Source: DATKGL01 sp035510455 | GTDB taxonomy: Bacteria; Patescibacteriota; Saccharimonadia; Saccharimonadales; UBA4665 | NCBI GenBank assembly: GCA_035510455.1 | Contig: DATKHB010000016.1 | Coordinates: forward strand, 1-62,665 | Reading direction: 5' to 3' | Length of the DNA: 62,665 nucleotides | In this document: one piece after another, positions 1-7,634 of the stretch | Layout: each line of letters starts with the position of its first letter | Position numbering within the stretch: position 1 is the stretch's first letter | The notes under the pieces: model-generated | The model's input: only the letters and a program-made list of their open reading frames with translations | Databases searched by the model: none | What the model was told of the DNA's origin: nothing | Translations under genes and position numbers: made by a program

Positions 1-1
1 T

Positions 2-130
2 GAAGACTGTGAGCGCTACAATACTTACCGACCGCATACTTCACTAGGAATGAAGACACCACTTGAATACTTACAAAGCCTACCCGGCTTTGAGAATGCT
101 ACTATTAATCTAGATGTCCTATATGTTTGA
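2..130 (+). CDS. transposase C-terminal end (IS3/IS481 type), partial
   Basis: This open frame runs in from the left edge and stops at TGA 128-130, giving 42 residues. It contains the signature YNTYRPHTSLGMKTPLEYL, typical of the end of the rve/DDE integrase core of IS3- and IS481-family transposases. The catalytic part lies outside the window, so activity cannot be judged. The fragment at the right edge of the window belongs to the same broad family but is a different sequence. Confidence 0.75.
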   Translation, partial: EDCERYNTYRPHTSLGMKTPLEYLQSLPGFENATINLDVLYV

Positions 131-198
131 AGCCTCGACCTGGCCGATAAATCCGATATCTGTACAAAACTGAAACAAAACATATAATTAGTTTTGAT

Positions 199-324
199 AT
201 GAGTAAACGTAAGTTTAATCAGAACGGCTTCATACCTCTGTTGCTACTATTACTGGTAGTAATTGTGGCGGCCATAGTTTTAATATTTCTAAGAATAAAA
301 AAAGCTCATGCCAATGTATTGTAA
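199..324 (+). CDS. small single-pass membrane protein (41 aa)
   Basis: A 41-residue ORF starts at ATG 199. A basic N-terminus (MSKRKFNQN) precedes GFIPLLLLLLVVIVAAIV, a strongly hydrophobic helix, and a short basic tail. The G-F followed by a long hydrophobic run recalls a type IV prepilin leader, but the Glu normally at +5 is absent, so this is only a resemblance. It lies upstream of the RimK-type genes on the same strand. Its function is unknown. Confidence 0.5.
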   Translation: MSKRKFNQNGFIPLLLLLLVVIVAAIVLIFLRIKKAHANVL

Positions 325-341
325 AACTTATTATAAAATGT

Positions 342-347
342 TATAAT
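342..347 (+). promoter_or_regulatory. -10 box of the RimK operon
   Basis: TATAAT ends 8 nt before the ATG at 356, leaving no room for a Shine-Dalgarno site, so the transcript is probably leaderless. Confidence 0.55.
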
Positions 348-355
348 AATACTTA

Positions 356-1675
356 ATGGCAAATAAAAATATTCTTGATACTATCGGACCCAGAACTTTT
401 GTTGACTTCCCAGACCTAGGACTTAAAAACATACCTGCAAAAGTTGATACCGGCGCAGATTTTTCGTCTATTTGGGCCAGCGATATTAAGGATGAAGAGG
501 GGATGCTTAAGTTTAAGTTATTTGATAATAACTCCAGGTTTTATAACGGCGCTACGATAACCACCAAAGATTACAGCGTTACATCCATAAAAAATTCATT
601 TGGAGATTCTGAATTTCGTTACAAAGTTAGATTACAAAGCAGCTTTGGGGGCAGAACAATCAAGGCCACCTTTACACTAGCTAACCGATCTAATACTAAA
701 TATCCGGTGTTAATTGGCGCCCGAACGCTGAGGGGCAAGTTCGTGGTAGATGTCGCTAAGAAGTCACAAAAGCGGAATTACGAAGTCCTGCTGTTAACTT
801 CCAAAAAACACAAAGATCTTGCTAAGTTTGTCGAGGGCATAAGACAGGACAAGAGATCAATTAATTTTAGCGTGGTAGATTATAAGGATCTGGAGTTTTA
901 TCTAGAAACCACTAAAAGCAAGGTTGTTATTGGTTCTAATGGTAGAGACCTAGTTAGTTTTGATGCGGTTTATTTTAAGCACAGTAAAGAAAACATCGAT
1001 GTTGCTGTGGCAGTTGCTAACTATCTTAGCAATAGGAAGATATTATTCTTTGACGAGGCCCTAGCTAATAAAACTTCTACAGACAAGCTTTACCAGTACT
1101 TAATTCTAGCTGATAACGAGATTCCAATTCCAAAGACTATATTTTTACCCTCCGAAAAATTAAAAAAATCGTACAAAGCGCTAATCGGTAAACTCGGTAG
1201 CCCCTTTATTCTTAAGGATATTTCAGCGAATAGAGGTAAAAATAATTTCCTAATAGGCAACAATAAAAACTTCCAGCGAGTATGTAATATAGAAAACTCA
1301 ACCATACGCTACGTTGCTCAAAAATTAATCCCTAATAACGGCGATTATCGGGTACTCATAATGGGCAAAAGAATAAAATTAGTGATTAGCCGACAAAGGT
1401 TAAGTGAGAAAACTCATCTCAATAACATTTCAGCGGGCGGCAAAGCCAAACTGCTGGAAACAAATTCAATACCCCTAAAAGTCCAGAAGTTTAGCATAAA
1501 CGCAGCCACTCTGCTGAAAAGGAATATCGCGGGGGTTGATGTTGCGCAAGACAAAGAGCATGGTTCGTGGTATTGTTTTGAAGTCAATGCTGGCGCGCAA
1601 CTTACGGACGGAGCTTTTGTTGACGAAAAACAACAAGCATTTTCAGAGTTTATAAGCACTCAATTAACTAAATAG
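356..1675 (+). CDS. RimB-like retropepsin/zinc-protease domain fused to an ATP-grasp ligase
   Basis: The protein has 439 residues. Residues 1-140 match the RimK-associated ATP-dependent zinc protease (RimB/DUF785) family, with the retropepsin-type motif KVDTGADFSS near residue 30 and PVLIGARTL near 122. Residues 145-439 form an ATP-grasp domain (LGSPFILKDISANRG as nucleotide loop, CFEVNAGAQ near the C-terminus as metal-binding strand). In proteobacteria, RimK adds poly-alpha-glutamate (to ribosomal protein S6) and RimB trims or delimits the chain; this protein joins both activities. It lies 11 nt before rimK and is almost certainly co-transcribed. The substrate here is unknown. Confidence 0.82.
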   Translation: MANKNILDTIGPRTFVDFPDLGLKNIPAKVDTGADFSSIWASDIKDEEGMLKFKLFDNNSRFYNGATITTKDYSVTSIKNSFGDSEFRYKVRLQSSFGGRTIKATFTLANRSNTKYPVLIGARTLRGKFVVDVAKKSQKRNYEVLLLTSKKHKDLAKFVEGIRQDKRSINFSVVDYKDLEFYLETTKSKVVIGSNGRDLVSFDAVYFKHSKENIDVAVAVANYLSNRKILFFDEALANKTSTDKLYQYLILADNEIPIPKTIFLPSEKLKKSYKALIGKLGSPFILKDISANRGKNNFLIGNNKNFQRVCNIENSTIRYVAQKLIPNNGDYRVLIMGKRIKLVISRQRLSEKTHLNNISAGGKAKLLETNSIPLKVQKFSINAATLLKRNIAGVDVAQDKEHGSWYCFEVNAGAQLTDGAFVDEKQQAFSEFISTQLTK

Positions 1676-1686
1676 AGAATATTATT

Positions 1687-2589
1687 ATGAATATTGTGAT
1701 TCTATCAAAAGGCCCAGCCAACTACTCAACCAAGAGACTCAAGGAAGAGGCCGAGAAACGTGGCCACAAGGTACGCATTATAAATTATGCGCAGTGTTAT
1801 GTAACGCTGGAAAAAGGCAATCCAATAATCCGTTATAAGGGTGAGGAAATTCATGACGTGGACGCCGTTATACCCCGAATCGCAGCTAGTCTTACAAAAT
1901 ATGGCTCAGCTATCGTAAGGCAATTTGAGATGCAGAACGTGTTTACTACCACCAGTTCGATTGCTATTAATCGTTCTCGAGATAAGCTACGAAGCATGCA
2001 GCTTTTGGCCAAAGCTGGAGTGGGAATACCGAAAACAGTTTTCGCCAGAGAAACAGCTGATCTTGGTGACGTACTAGATCAAGTTGGCGGAGCCCCGGCT
2101 ATTATTAAAGTAGCACGAGGCACGCACGGCAATGGTGTAGTTTTGGCTGAAACCCGCAAGGCTGCCCAAGCCGTGATGCAAGCTTTTTATGTTGAAGGTG
2201 TGAATTTCTTGGTCCAAGAATATATTGAAGAAAGCGCCGGAGTAGATATCAGGGCTTTTGTAGTTGCCGGCCAAGTTGTGGCTAGCATGAAAAGACAAAG
2301 CTTGGACGATGATTTCCGATCTAATCTTCACCAAGGCGGTGAGGGCAAAGCCATTAAACTGACTGATGAGGAACGAAAGACTGCTCAACGGGCAGCACGA
2401 GCAATGGGTCTCCCAATATGTGGTGTTGATATGATGAGATCAAAACGAGGGCCTTTAGTGATCGAAGTTAACTGTAGCCCTGGTTTTCTGATTGAAAAAA
2501 TGACCGACCACAACGTTGCAGCTAAGATTATTGAATATGTCGAACAAAACGCAAAAGGCAAAAGACGTAAAGATAAAGTCGGAGCCTAA
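1687..2589 (+). CDS. rimK: RimK-family alpha-L-glutamate ligase (ATP-grasp)
   Basis: The 300-residue length is the usual RimK size. The N-terminal pre-ATP-grasp domain (MNIVILSKGPANYSTKRL) is followed by the ATP-grasp fold: PAIIKVARGTHGNGVVL as the nucleotide loop, NFLVQEYIEE, and the metal-binding segment PLVIEVNCSPGF near residue 260. RimK enzymes add glutamates to ribosomal protein S6 or make poly-glutamate. It sits between the protease/ATP-grasp fusion and a DUF192 gene that overlaps its 3' end, so all are probably one operon. The target protein is not shown by sequence. Confidence 0.88.
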   Translation: MNIVILSKGPANYSTKRLKEEAEKRGHKVRIINYAQCYVTLEKGNPIIRYKGEEIHDVDAVIPRIAASLTKYGSAIVRQFEMQNVFTTTSSIAINRSRDKLRSMQLLAKAGVGIPKTVFARETADLGDVLDQVGGAPAIIKVARGTHGNGVVLAETRKAAQAVMQAFYVEGVNFLVQEYIEESAGVDIRAFVVAGQVVASMKRQSLDDDFRSNLHQGGEGKAIKLTDEERKTAQRAARAMGLPICGVDMMRSKRGPLVIEVNCSPGFLIEKMTDHNVAAKIIEYVEQNAKGKRRKDKVGA

Positions 2590-3028
2590 TAAAAAACAAC
2601 CGTTTGCCAGTAAGCTGGCAATACTTAGCCTGCTACTTATAGCTTTAGGGCTTTTGATCGGTTATTTAAAGACTCAGGATCCTACTCTCGCTGTTAACAA
2701 TTTTGACTATAAATTGTTAGTGGCAAAAAGTATAACTGCCCAAGAAAAAGGACTAGGGAATCGAAACTCACTCCCTAATAATGAAGGAATGCTATTTGTT
2801 TTTAAGGCACCTGCTGAAGAATGTTTCTGGATGAAAGAAATGCGTTTCCCGCTAGATATCATATGGCTGAGCTCAACAAAAAAAGTGGTCTATGTAAAAA
2901 CTGACCTCCAACCATCAACTTACCCCGAAAGTTTTTGCGCTAGTGATTTATCTCAGTACGTTATCGAATTAAATGCTGGCCAGGTCAGTACCAGTGGCAT
3001 AAAAGTTGGCCAAACCCTAGTTTTTTAA
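2537..3028 (+). CDS. membrane-anchored DUF192 protein
   Basis: Counted from ATG 2537, the protein has 163 residues and overlaps the end of rimK by 53 nt; an earlier TTG at 2516 is possible. A basic N-terminus precedes one membrane helix (KLAILSLLLIALGLLIGYL), then a DUF192 domain with the family marks NEGMLFVF, CFWMKEMRFPLDIIWL and a C-terminal IELNAGQV. DUF192 proteins are small secreted or anchored proteins of unknown function, often in the envelope. It is translated with rimK, so the operon may serve the cell surface rather than, or as well as, the ribosome. Confidence 0.8.
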   Translation: MSNKTQKAKDVKIKSEPNKKQPFASKLAILSLLLIALGLLIGYLKTQDPTLAVNNFDYKLLVAKSITAQEKGLGNRNSLPNNEGMLFVFKAPAEECFWMKEMRFPLDIIWLSSTKKVVYVKTDLQPSTYPESFCASDLSQYVIELNAGQVSTSGIKVGQTLVF

Positions 3029-3051
3029 TTGCTCATGCTATTATTGAGACT

Positions 3052-3564
3052 ATGAATCCTCAATTATTTTTTGGATTGATCGTATTAATTCCGGTACTAA
3101 TAGCAGTTTTACTGAGAGTTAACGCGGCCATTCTTTTTATGAGCCTATGTGTTGGAGATGTTTTAGTCCAATTTATGGGGAGCGACAGCAACTCTGTAGT
3201 GTCTCTTTTTGTGTCGAACCACAATTCGTTTAGCCAGAGTTCAATAAGGCTATTCTTGTTGCTAGTTCCTTTACTTATAACCTTAATTTTTATGTTTCAC
3301 AGTGTACGTGGGACAGTTAAAACGTTGTTAAATATTGTTCCGTCCATAACTCTCGGGCTTGCCTTTGCTTTGCTTATTGAGCCTTTGTTGTCTAATAGTT
3401 TTCAGGAGACTCTATCGAAGTCATCTTTATGGCACCAACTTATCCGCGCACAAGCATTGGTAATTGGCGTAAGTGCGATAGTGAGCCTCGTTTTCTTGCT
3501 TACTCAGAGGCATAGTTCAGGCGGGAAGAATCATGGACACGGCAAGAAACATCACGCTCTTTAA
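3052..3564 (+). CDS. multi-pass membrane protein, unknown function
   Basis: The 170-residue protein has about four hydrophobic segments (roughly residues 5-22, 28-45, 66-84 and 135-152) and a His/Lys/Gly-rich tail (KNHGHGKKHHAL) that could bind metal. The topology distantly recalls CvpA-like proteins, but I cannot assign a family. It follows the DUF192 gene by 23 nt and is probably the last gene of the RimK operon. Confidence 0.7.
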   Translation: MNPQLFFGLIVLIPVLIAVLLRVNAAILFMSLCVGDVLVQFMGSDSNSVVSLFVSNHNSFSQSSIRLFLLLVPLLITLIFMFHSVRGTVKTLLNIVPSITLGLAFALLIEPLLSNSFQETLSKSSLWHQLIRAQALVIGVSAIVSLVFLLTQRHSSGGKNHGHGKKHHAL

Positions 3565-3628
3565 ATTGACATTTCATAGAAAATAAAGATAATGTAAGGA
3601 GTTATTTTCACTGCAAGCGAAGAAATGT

Positions 3629-3705
3629 GGGCCCATAGCTCAGCTGGTTAGAGCACCTGCCTTTTAAGCAGGGTGTCGTGGGTTCAAGTCCCACTGGGCC
3701 CTCCA
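3629..3705 (+). tRNA. tRNA-Lys (anticodon TTT)
   Basis: This is a full cloverleaf: acceptor GGGCCCA/TGGGCCC, D arm AGCTCAGCTGGTTAGAGC, anticodon stem CTGCC/AGCAGG-side with loop CTTTTAA (anticodon TTT), T arm GTGGGTTCAAGTCCCAC, and encoded CCA. The repeat-bounded accessory array starts about 40 bp downstream, so this tRNA is a plausible island boundary. Confidence 0.96.
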
Positions 3706-3743
3706 CTACGACAAAACTTGTGGTTTTTGTCTGAAAGTTCCTA

Positions 3744-3828
3744 CATTTATATCTGTTATCCGTGGGTGTAAACTTCTTCAAAACTAGGCTTCGTAAAACA
3801 ACTGCATATTTTTCATATTGTTTACCCC
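3744..3828. repeat. cassette-array repeat, tail module only (R0)
   Basis: This stretch matches the right-hand tail of the repeats at 7635-8034, 5904-6313 and 9380-9798. It reads ATATCTGTTA, then GGGTGTAAAC, about 50 bp (including TCGTAAAACAACTGCATAT) and GTTTACCCC. The outer parts are inverted complements (GGGTGTAAAC versus GTTTACCCC). It lies just before the first relB promoter, as the tails of the other copies lie before their cassette genes. Confidence 0.75.
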
Positions 3829-3839
3829 AATATTAAGTA

Positions 3840-3875
3840 TTGACAATATAATCCAATGTATATACAATAGATTAT
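3840..3875 (+). promoter_or_regulatory. relB/yafQ promoter with palindromic operator
   Basis: TTGACA (3840-3845), a 17-bp spacer and TACAAT (3863-3868) form a near-consensus promoter 7 nt before the antitoxin ATG. A 28-bp imperfect palindrome, 3848-3875 (ATAATC outer arms, centre TGTATATACA), covers the -10 box. This fits autorepression by the RelB/YafQ complex. The mRNA would be leaderless. Confidence 0.75.
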
Positions 3876-4151
3876 ATGAAAACTGCTGTAATAAACTTTA
3901 AAACTGACGATGCAACAAAAGTTAAAGCTCAAGCTGTAGCGAAACAGATTGGCATACCGCTGAGCAATCTGCTAAATGCTTACTTATATGAACTTGCTTC
4001 TACTGGTAGTGTGCATTTCACTGCTTCTGAACCAATGACTGAAAAGATGGAGAAGATTATTGAGCAAGCTGAAAAAGAGATAGCTGCTGGTGAAGTCAGT
4101 GGTCCTTTTGAAACGTTGGAAGAAATGTTTGCCCACTTAGATAGTTTGTAA
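3876..4151 (+). CDS. relB: RelB/DinJ-family antitoxin
   Basis: The 91-residue protein has a ribbon-helix-helix N-terminus (MKTAVINFKTDDATKVKAQ, then PLSNLLNAYLYEL), an acidic helical middle (EKIIEQAEKEIAAGEV) and a C-terminal toxin-binding segment. It should bind its own promoter palindrome and neutralise the YafQ-type toxin whose start codon overlaps its stop by 1 nt (TAATG). It is the first cassette gene after tRNA-Lys and is paralogous to the antitoxin at 10253. Confidence 0.88.
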   Translation: MKTAVINFKTDDATKVKAQAVAKQIGIPLSNLLNAYLYELASTGSVHFTASEPMTEKMEKIIEQAEKEIAAGEVSGPFETLEEMFAHLDSL

Positions 4152-4411
4152 TGATTATTGAAACCACTAAAACTTTTGATAAACAATACTCAAAATTAAA
4201 TGACAAAACACGAACTATTTATAAAAATCGTGTAACGATATTTAAAAGTAACCCTTTTGATTTTAAATTGCGCAACCATGCCTTAAAAGGAAAGTATCTA
4301 GGCTATAGGAGTATTGATATTACTGGAGATGTTCGCGCACTGTACACCGTCAAGGGCGACATTATTATAATTTTTGGCTTTATTGGCACGCACAGCCAGT
4401 TATATGGTTAA
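4151..4411 (+). CDS. yafQ: YafQ-family mRNA-interferase toxin
   Basis: The 86-residue protein belongs to the RelE/ParE superfamily. It has the YafQ layout: TKTFDKQYSKLNDKTR, HALKGKYLGYRSIDI, GDVRALYTV and the C-terminal FIGTHSQLYG with the catalytic His. Members cut ribosome-bound mRNA. It is translationally coupled to relB through a 1-nt overlap. The paralogue at 10528 shares the same C-terminal signature. Confidence 0.88.
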   Translation: MIIETTKTFDKQYSKLNDKTRTIYKNRVTIFKSNPFDFKLRNHALKGKYLGYRSIDITGDVRALYTVKGDIIIIFGFIGTHSQLYG

Positions 4412-4648
4412 ACTCGTATATCACTTTTAGTCATTTCCCAATTCACTCGCTTTGGAGCTACCATTATTTGTTTTTCCTCTATATAACAGTATGACAGTAG
4501 TGGACTTCTATGAATAGCACACATACTTGCGATATTAGCGAGGTTATTTTGTGTAATGCGTTAATACACTCCTCAACAGAGTAAACAGCGTTAGGACTGT
4601 GCTATGAGGCGTAGAACGCTGATTTAGTGAGAGGAGTAAGCTATCTGG

Positions 4649-4657
4649 TGGTATGAT
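4649..4657 (+). promoter_or_regulatory. extended -10 promoter of the LCM methyltransferase gene
   Basis: TG-G-TATGAT ends 6 nt before the ATG at 4664. The block AGCTATCTGGTG (4639-4650) recurs before the HD gene at 8719 with the same geometry, so the two cassettes share promoter design. Nothing else was recognised in the 250 bp from 4412. Confidence 0.6.
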
Positions 4658-4663
4658 TAATGC

Positions 4664-5560
4664 ATGGTAGAGGCAAACACAGGTGAAGTACCAGTAACAT
4701 CGTTCGATAGCATTATTCCTACGGGCTGGTTGACAGCTTATGGCAGAACATTTACGGATATTCCTTACTCTCAGGAAATGTTTGATGAACTCGAAGCAAT
4801 ACGAATAGCTAGTGGTTCAACTGAAACACTTGACGTTATGAAGGATACTAAGCTCGCACCGCAGTTTGAAGCCCGACACAAGTTACTTAACGGGCTTATC
4901 GCTCAAACTGGTATTAAACAAGTTATTGAGATAGCAGCAGGACTCTCAACTAGAGGATTAGAGATGACTTCAAATGATTCAGTAGACTACGTCGAAGTGG
5001 ATTTACCTGCTATGGTCGCTGATAAAAGAAAGATTATTACTGACCTTGAAAACAAAGGTGCTATACCAAAGCGACCCAATCTATATATAGAAGCGGGTAG
5101 TGCTACAGAAGCTGATGATTTGTTAAAGGCTACTAGTCACTTTAATAGCAGCGAACCAATAGTTGTTGTTAATGAAGGCTTGTTACGATACTTGGGGTTT
5201 GAAGATAAAACTAAATATGCTGACAATGTTAAAGCATTGCTTATGAAGTTTGGTGGCGTTTGGATTACTTCCGATATATCACTCCCCAAAATAATTTATA
5301 AAGAAAATGACGTTATGGCAGACCGCCGTAAGAGGATATCTGAAATAACTGGTGTGAACGTAGCTGACAATCTTTTCAAAGATGAAGATGACGCGAAGAA
5401 GTTCTTTGAAGGTTTGGGTTTTGACGTTGAAAGTCATAGCTTTTTAGAAGTTACTAATGAACTTACTGCACCAGCTAAGTTAAATATGCCAACAGATTAT
5501 GTAGAAGCGATTAATGGGTCTGCCGTTGTTTTTGTGATGAGACTTAATAGTAAAGTCTAG
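4664..5560 (+). CDS. LCM-family SAM-dependent O-methyltransferase
   Basis: The 298-residue protein is similar to leucine carboxyl methyltransferase/polyketide O-methyltransferase family members. IKQVIEIAAGLSTRGLEM (near 87-104) is the SAM-binding loop with the family's AAGLSTR, VDYVEVDLPAM supplies the acidic ribose contact, and VVVNEGLLRYL is the characteristic post-motif. The substrate is unknown. It is a cassette gene in a toxin-antitoxin-rich array, with its own leaderless promoter. Family confidence is good. Confidence 0.8.
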   Translation: MVEANTGEVPVTSFDSIIPTGWLTAYGRTFTDIPYSQEMFDELEAIRIASGSTETLDVMKDTKLAPQFEARHKLLNGLIAQTGIKQVIEIAAGLSTRGLEMTSNDSVDYVEVDLPAMVADKRKIITDLENKGAIPKRPNLYIEAGSATEADDLLKATSHFNSSEPIVVVNEGLLRYLGFEDKTKYADNVKALLMKFGGVWITSDISLPKIIYKENDVMADRRKRISEITGVNVADNLFKDEDDAKKFFEGLGFDVESHSFLEVTNELTAPAKLNMPTDYVEAINGSAVVFVMRLNSKV

Positions 5561-5580
5561 ATTTATACTTCAATAAGTTT

Positions 5581-5808
5581 TTAATAAGGTAAACTGTCGT
5601 GGCTTTGTAGCCATAGAGCTTCAAGTTCAACAGGTTCCATATTGTTCCAACCAGCTCTCATAACAAGTGTTTGTCTTTCAATATCAATGCTCTCCGCAAC
5701 ATCACTTGGCATATCGTCAGTTATCGGGCTTACCTCATCAAGCATAGCCGTAATAACTCCACCTTTTCGCTCCCAATAACTTGGTTCATCTTGTCTTACT
5801 TGCTCCAT
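5581..5808 (-). CDS. small acidic hypothetical protein (75 aa)
   Basis: This ORF is convergent with the methyltransferase gene and separated from it by 20 bp. It has Met-rich and acidic stretches (EVSPITDDMPSDVAESIDIE) and Trp residues near the C-terminus (MRAGWNNMEPVELEALWL). No family was recognised. It is kept because it fills an otherwise empty stretch between the methyltransferase and the first full repeat. Confidence 0.45.
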   Translation of the reverse strand: MEQVRQDEPSYWERKGGVITAMLDEVSPITDDMPSDVAESIDIERQTLVMRAGWNNMEPVELEALWLQSHDSLPY

Positions 5809-5903
5809 AAAATTTATTATATCAATAATTGTTTATAATCAATGCTTTTATATACCAAGTGCTACAGTCTTCCACCTGCACCCGAACCTCAAACCTGAAA
5901 ACT

Positions 5904-6313
5904 CAAAAACGCAATAGTATAGGGTATGTACTTTTGCACTTTCAAACTCGGTAGATGTTAACTAGGGGTAGTCTCGTAAGGAACCAGCGAACTACCCCTT
6001 TTAACTATTAAGAGCTTTTAATTAAGGTAGGTTCAGTGAAAGCCAATAACTCTACCTTAACAGCCCGAACACATTAGACTTTATATGTAGTCAAAGCGTG
6101 TTGGGAGTACTCGGCAGCTATGACAGTACGCCAACGTGATATCTCCGCCATTAATTGTGGTAACCCATGCTCGGAGTCGGCCTCCACGAACTCAGAATCA
6201 TCAATTTTTGCTATAAAATCTGTTGTTTTATATCTGTTACACATGGGGTGTAAACACTTTTGATTTTCAACAGCTAAATTAAACCAATAAAATTGTGATT
6301 GGTTACCCCCCAT
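5904..6313. repeat. composite intercassette repeat, full copy R1
   Basis: About 410 bp, homologous to 7635-8034 and 9380-9798. In order: a conserved start (ACGCAA...TGTACTTTTG); hairpin A at 5957-6005 (AGGGGTAGT pairs with ACTACCCCT, followed by TTTTAAC); hairpin B (TTAAGGTAG pairs with CTACCTTAA) near 6023-6061; a minus-strand mini-ORF; and a tail with GGGGTGTAAAC and GGTTACCCCC as inverted outer parts. The tail lies just before the next cassette gene at 6345. Confidence 0.85.
6074..6244 (-). CDS. conserved repeat-borne mini-protein, copy 1
   Basis: The frame starts at ATG 6244 (56 residues) and remains open to 6313. It shares FVE-D, GLPQLMAEI, RWRTVIAAEYS and LTTYKV with the mini-ORFs in R2 and R3 and with the remnant in R4. 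Differences between copies fall largely at third codon positions, which supports translation. No family was recognised. It is convergent to the cassette genes. Confidence 0.5.
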   Translation of the reverse strand: MCNRYKTTDFIAKIDDSEFVEADSEHGLPQLMAEISRWRTVIAAEYSQHALTTYKV

Positions 6314-6344
6314 TACTTAAAGCTTATGATAAACTGAGACCATT

Positions 6345-7592
6345 ATGAAACCAGATGAAAACCAAAATCCAGTATCAGAACCAAGCACAAGTATAGTGAC
6401 AAGTAGTCAACCACCTACTACAGACTCCGCAATAGCACCGATTACTACTAACCCCACACCAGTTAACACGCCACCACCTACTAAATCCCATAAAAAAGCT
6501 CTTGTAGCTTTAGCTGTAGTCCTAGTAGTCGTACTAGTTGGAGGCGGTGCTTTCGCCCTTTATCGCCATAATCACAAAGCTAAACCAGTTGCGTCTTCAT
6601 CTACTACTAAGACATCTAGCACAACTAAATCACCTGCAACATCAACGCCAGTTAATACACCAGCCGTTACCGATACTTGGGACGGCACAGGGTCAAACAG
6701 TAATTGGAGTAACGCCTCTAACTGGAGTAATGGGGTTCCTAAAACAAACTACAGCTTGATTTTTAACCTGGCTGCAAACACTTCAAGCGGTCAACTTACT
6801 TCCAATAATGACCTTACAGGGCTAACTCTGAATAACCTGACATTTGAAGGTGGTACGCCTAACGCGCACGGTGTTGAGAGTATAAGTTTAAGCGGTAACC
6901 CAATAAGCCTTTCAAACGGCATAGTTGATACAACAGAAGCAGATGTAAGTTCATCGATTGCCTTTAATGTCAGTTTAACTACTAACCAGGCGTTCAATCT
7001 TAATGGTAATTTTGGTTTTGTACCAGTTTCATCTTCAAACCTGGCTTCCACTGACCTCAACCTTGGTAGTAACACCCTGACAATTACTGGAAGTAACGGA
7101 ATTAGCTTTAATTATCTAAGTGGTGCTGGAACTTTAGTTGTTAATCCAACAAACGGTGATACAGCAGTTATAGGTGTAGGACAACCAAGCCCTAATTTCA
7201 CGGGTTCAGTTAAAGTCGAGGCTGGTTTATTCGCTATTACCTATGGCAACTCTCTAGGCACGGCAACCATAAATGTCAGCAATGGTGCTACGTTGAGAAT
7301 CGTTACGAGTTCGTCATCAAGTCCACTAGCTAACAACATCACCCTAGCGGGTAAGGGTAATGCTGATAGTAGTGGTAATGATTTTGGAGCCATTAACCTG
7401 GTCGGCAGTAACCAAAACATAACACTTAGCGGCAAAATTACACTAACGAGCAATACACAATTAGGTATCTATGACGCCACTAGCAATAATCCTGGTGATG
7501 GCTCGGGAACTTACACATTAACTCAAGCTCCTACGCTAAACGGATACTCTTTAAGTGGCCTAACTAGCAATACTAAGGTGGTCACACAGTAA
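6345..7592 (+). CDS. membrane-anchored surface protein with autotransporter-type beta-strand repeats
   Basis: The 415-residue protein begins with a Pro/Thr/Ser-rich cytoplasmic stretch. One membrane helix follows at about residues 50-72 (ALVALAVVLVVVLVGGGAFAL), then a Ser/Thr/Lys-rich linker. The exterior part starts with DTWDGTGSNSNWSNASNW, the classic opening of autotransporter-associated beta-strand repeats, and continues with Asn/Ser/Gly/Leu-rich strands predicting a beta-helix. It is probably a cell-surface adhesin-like protein. It is alone between R1 and R2, so it forms a single-gene cassette. Confidence 0.75.
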   Translation: MKPDENQNPVSEPSTSIVTSSQPPTTDSAIAPITTNPTPVNTPPPTKSHKKALVALAVVLVVVLVGGGAFALYRHNHKAKPVASSSTTKTSSTTKSPATSTPVNTPAVTDTWDGTGSNSNWSNASNWSNGVPKTNYSLIFNLAANTSSGQLTSNNDLTGLTLNNLTFEGGTPNAHGVESISLSGNPISLSNGIVDTTEADVSSSIAFNVSLTTNQAFNLNGNFGFVPVSSSNLASTDLNLGSNTLTITGSNGISFNYLSGAGTLVVNPTNGDTAVIGVGQPSPNFTGSVKVEAGLFAITYGNSLGTATINVSNGATLRIVTSSSSSPLANNITLAGKGNADSSGNDFGAINLVGSNQNITLSGKITLTSNTQLGIYDATSNNPGDGSGTYTLTQAPTLNGYSLSGLTSNTKVVTQ

Positions 7593-7634
7593 TCTAATTT
7601 TCAAAAATCGCCTCCACTTAATCAGGATATTCTG

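Noticed and set aside
199..324. Type IV prepilin call for the 41-aa protein
   Set aside because: The Gly-Phe and hydrophobic helix fit, but the +5 Glu and a pilin body are missing.
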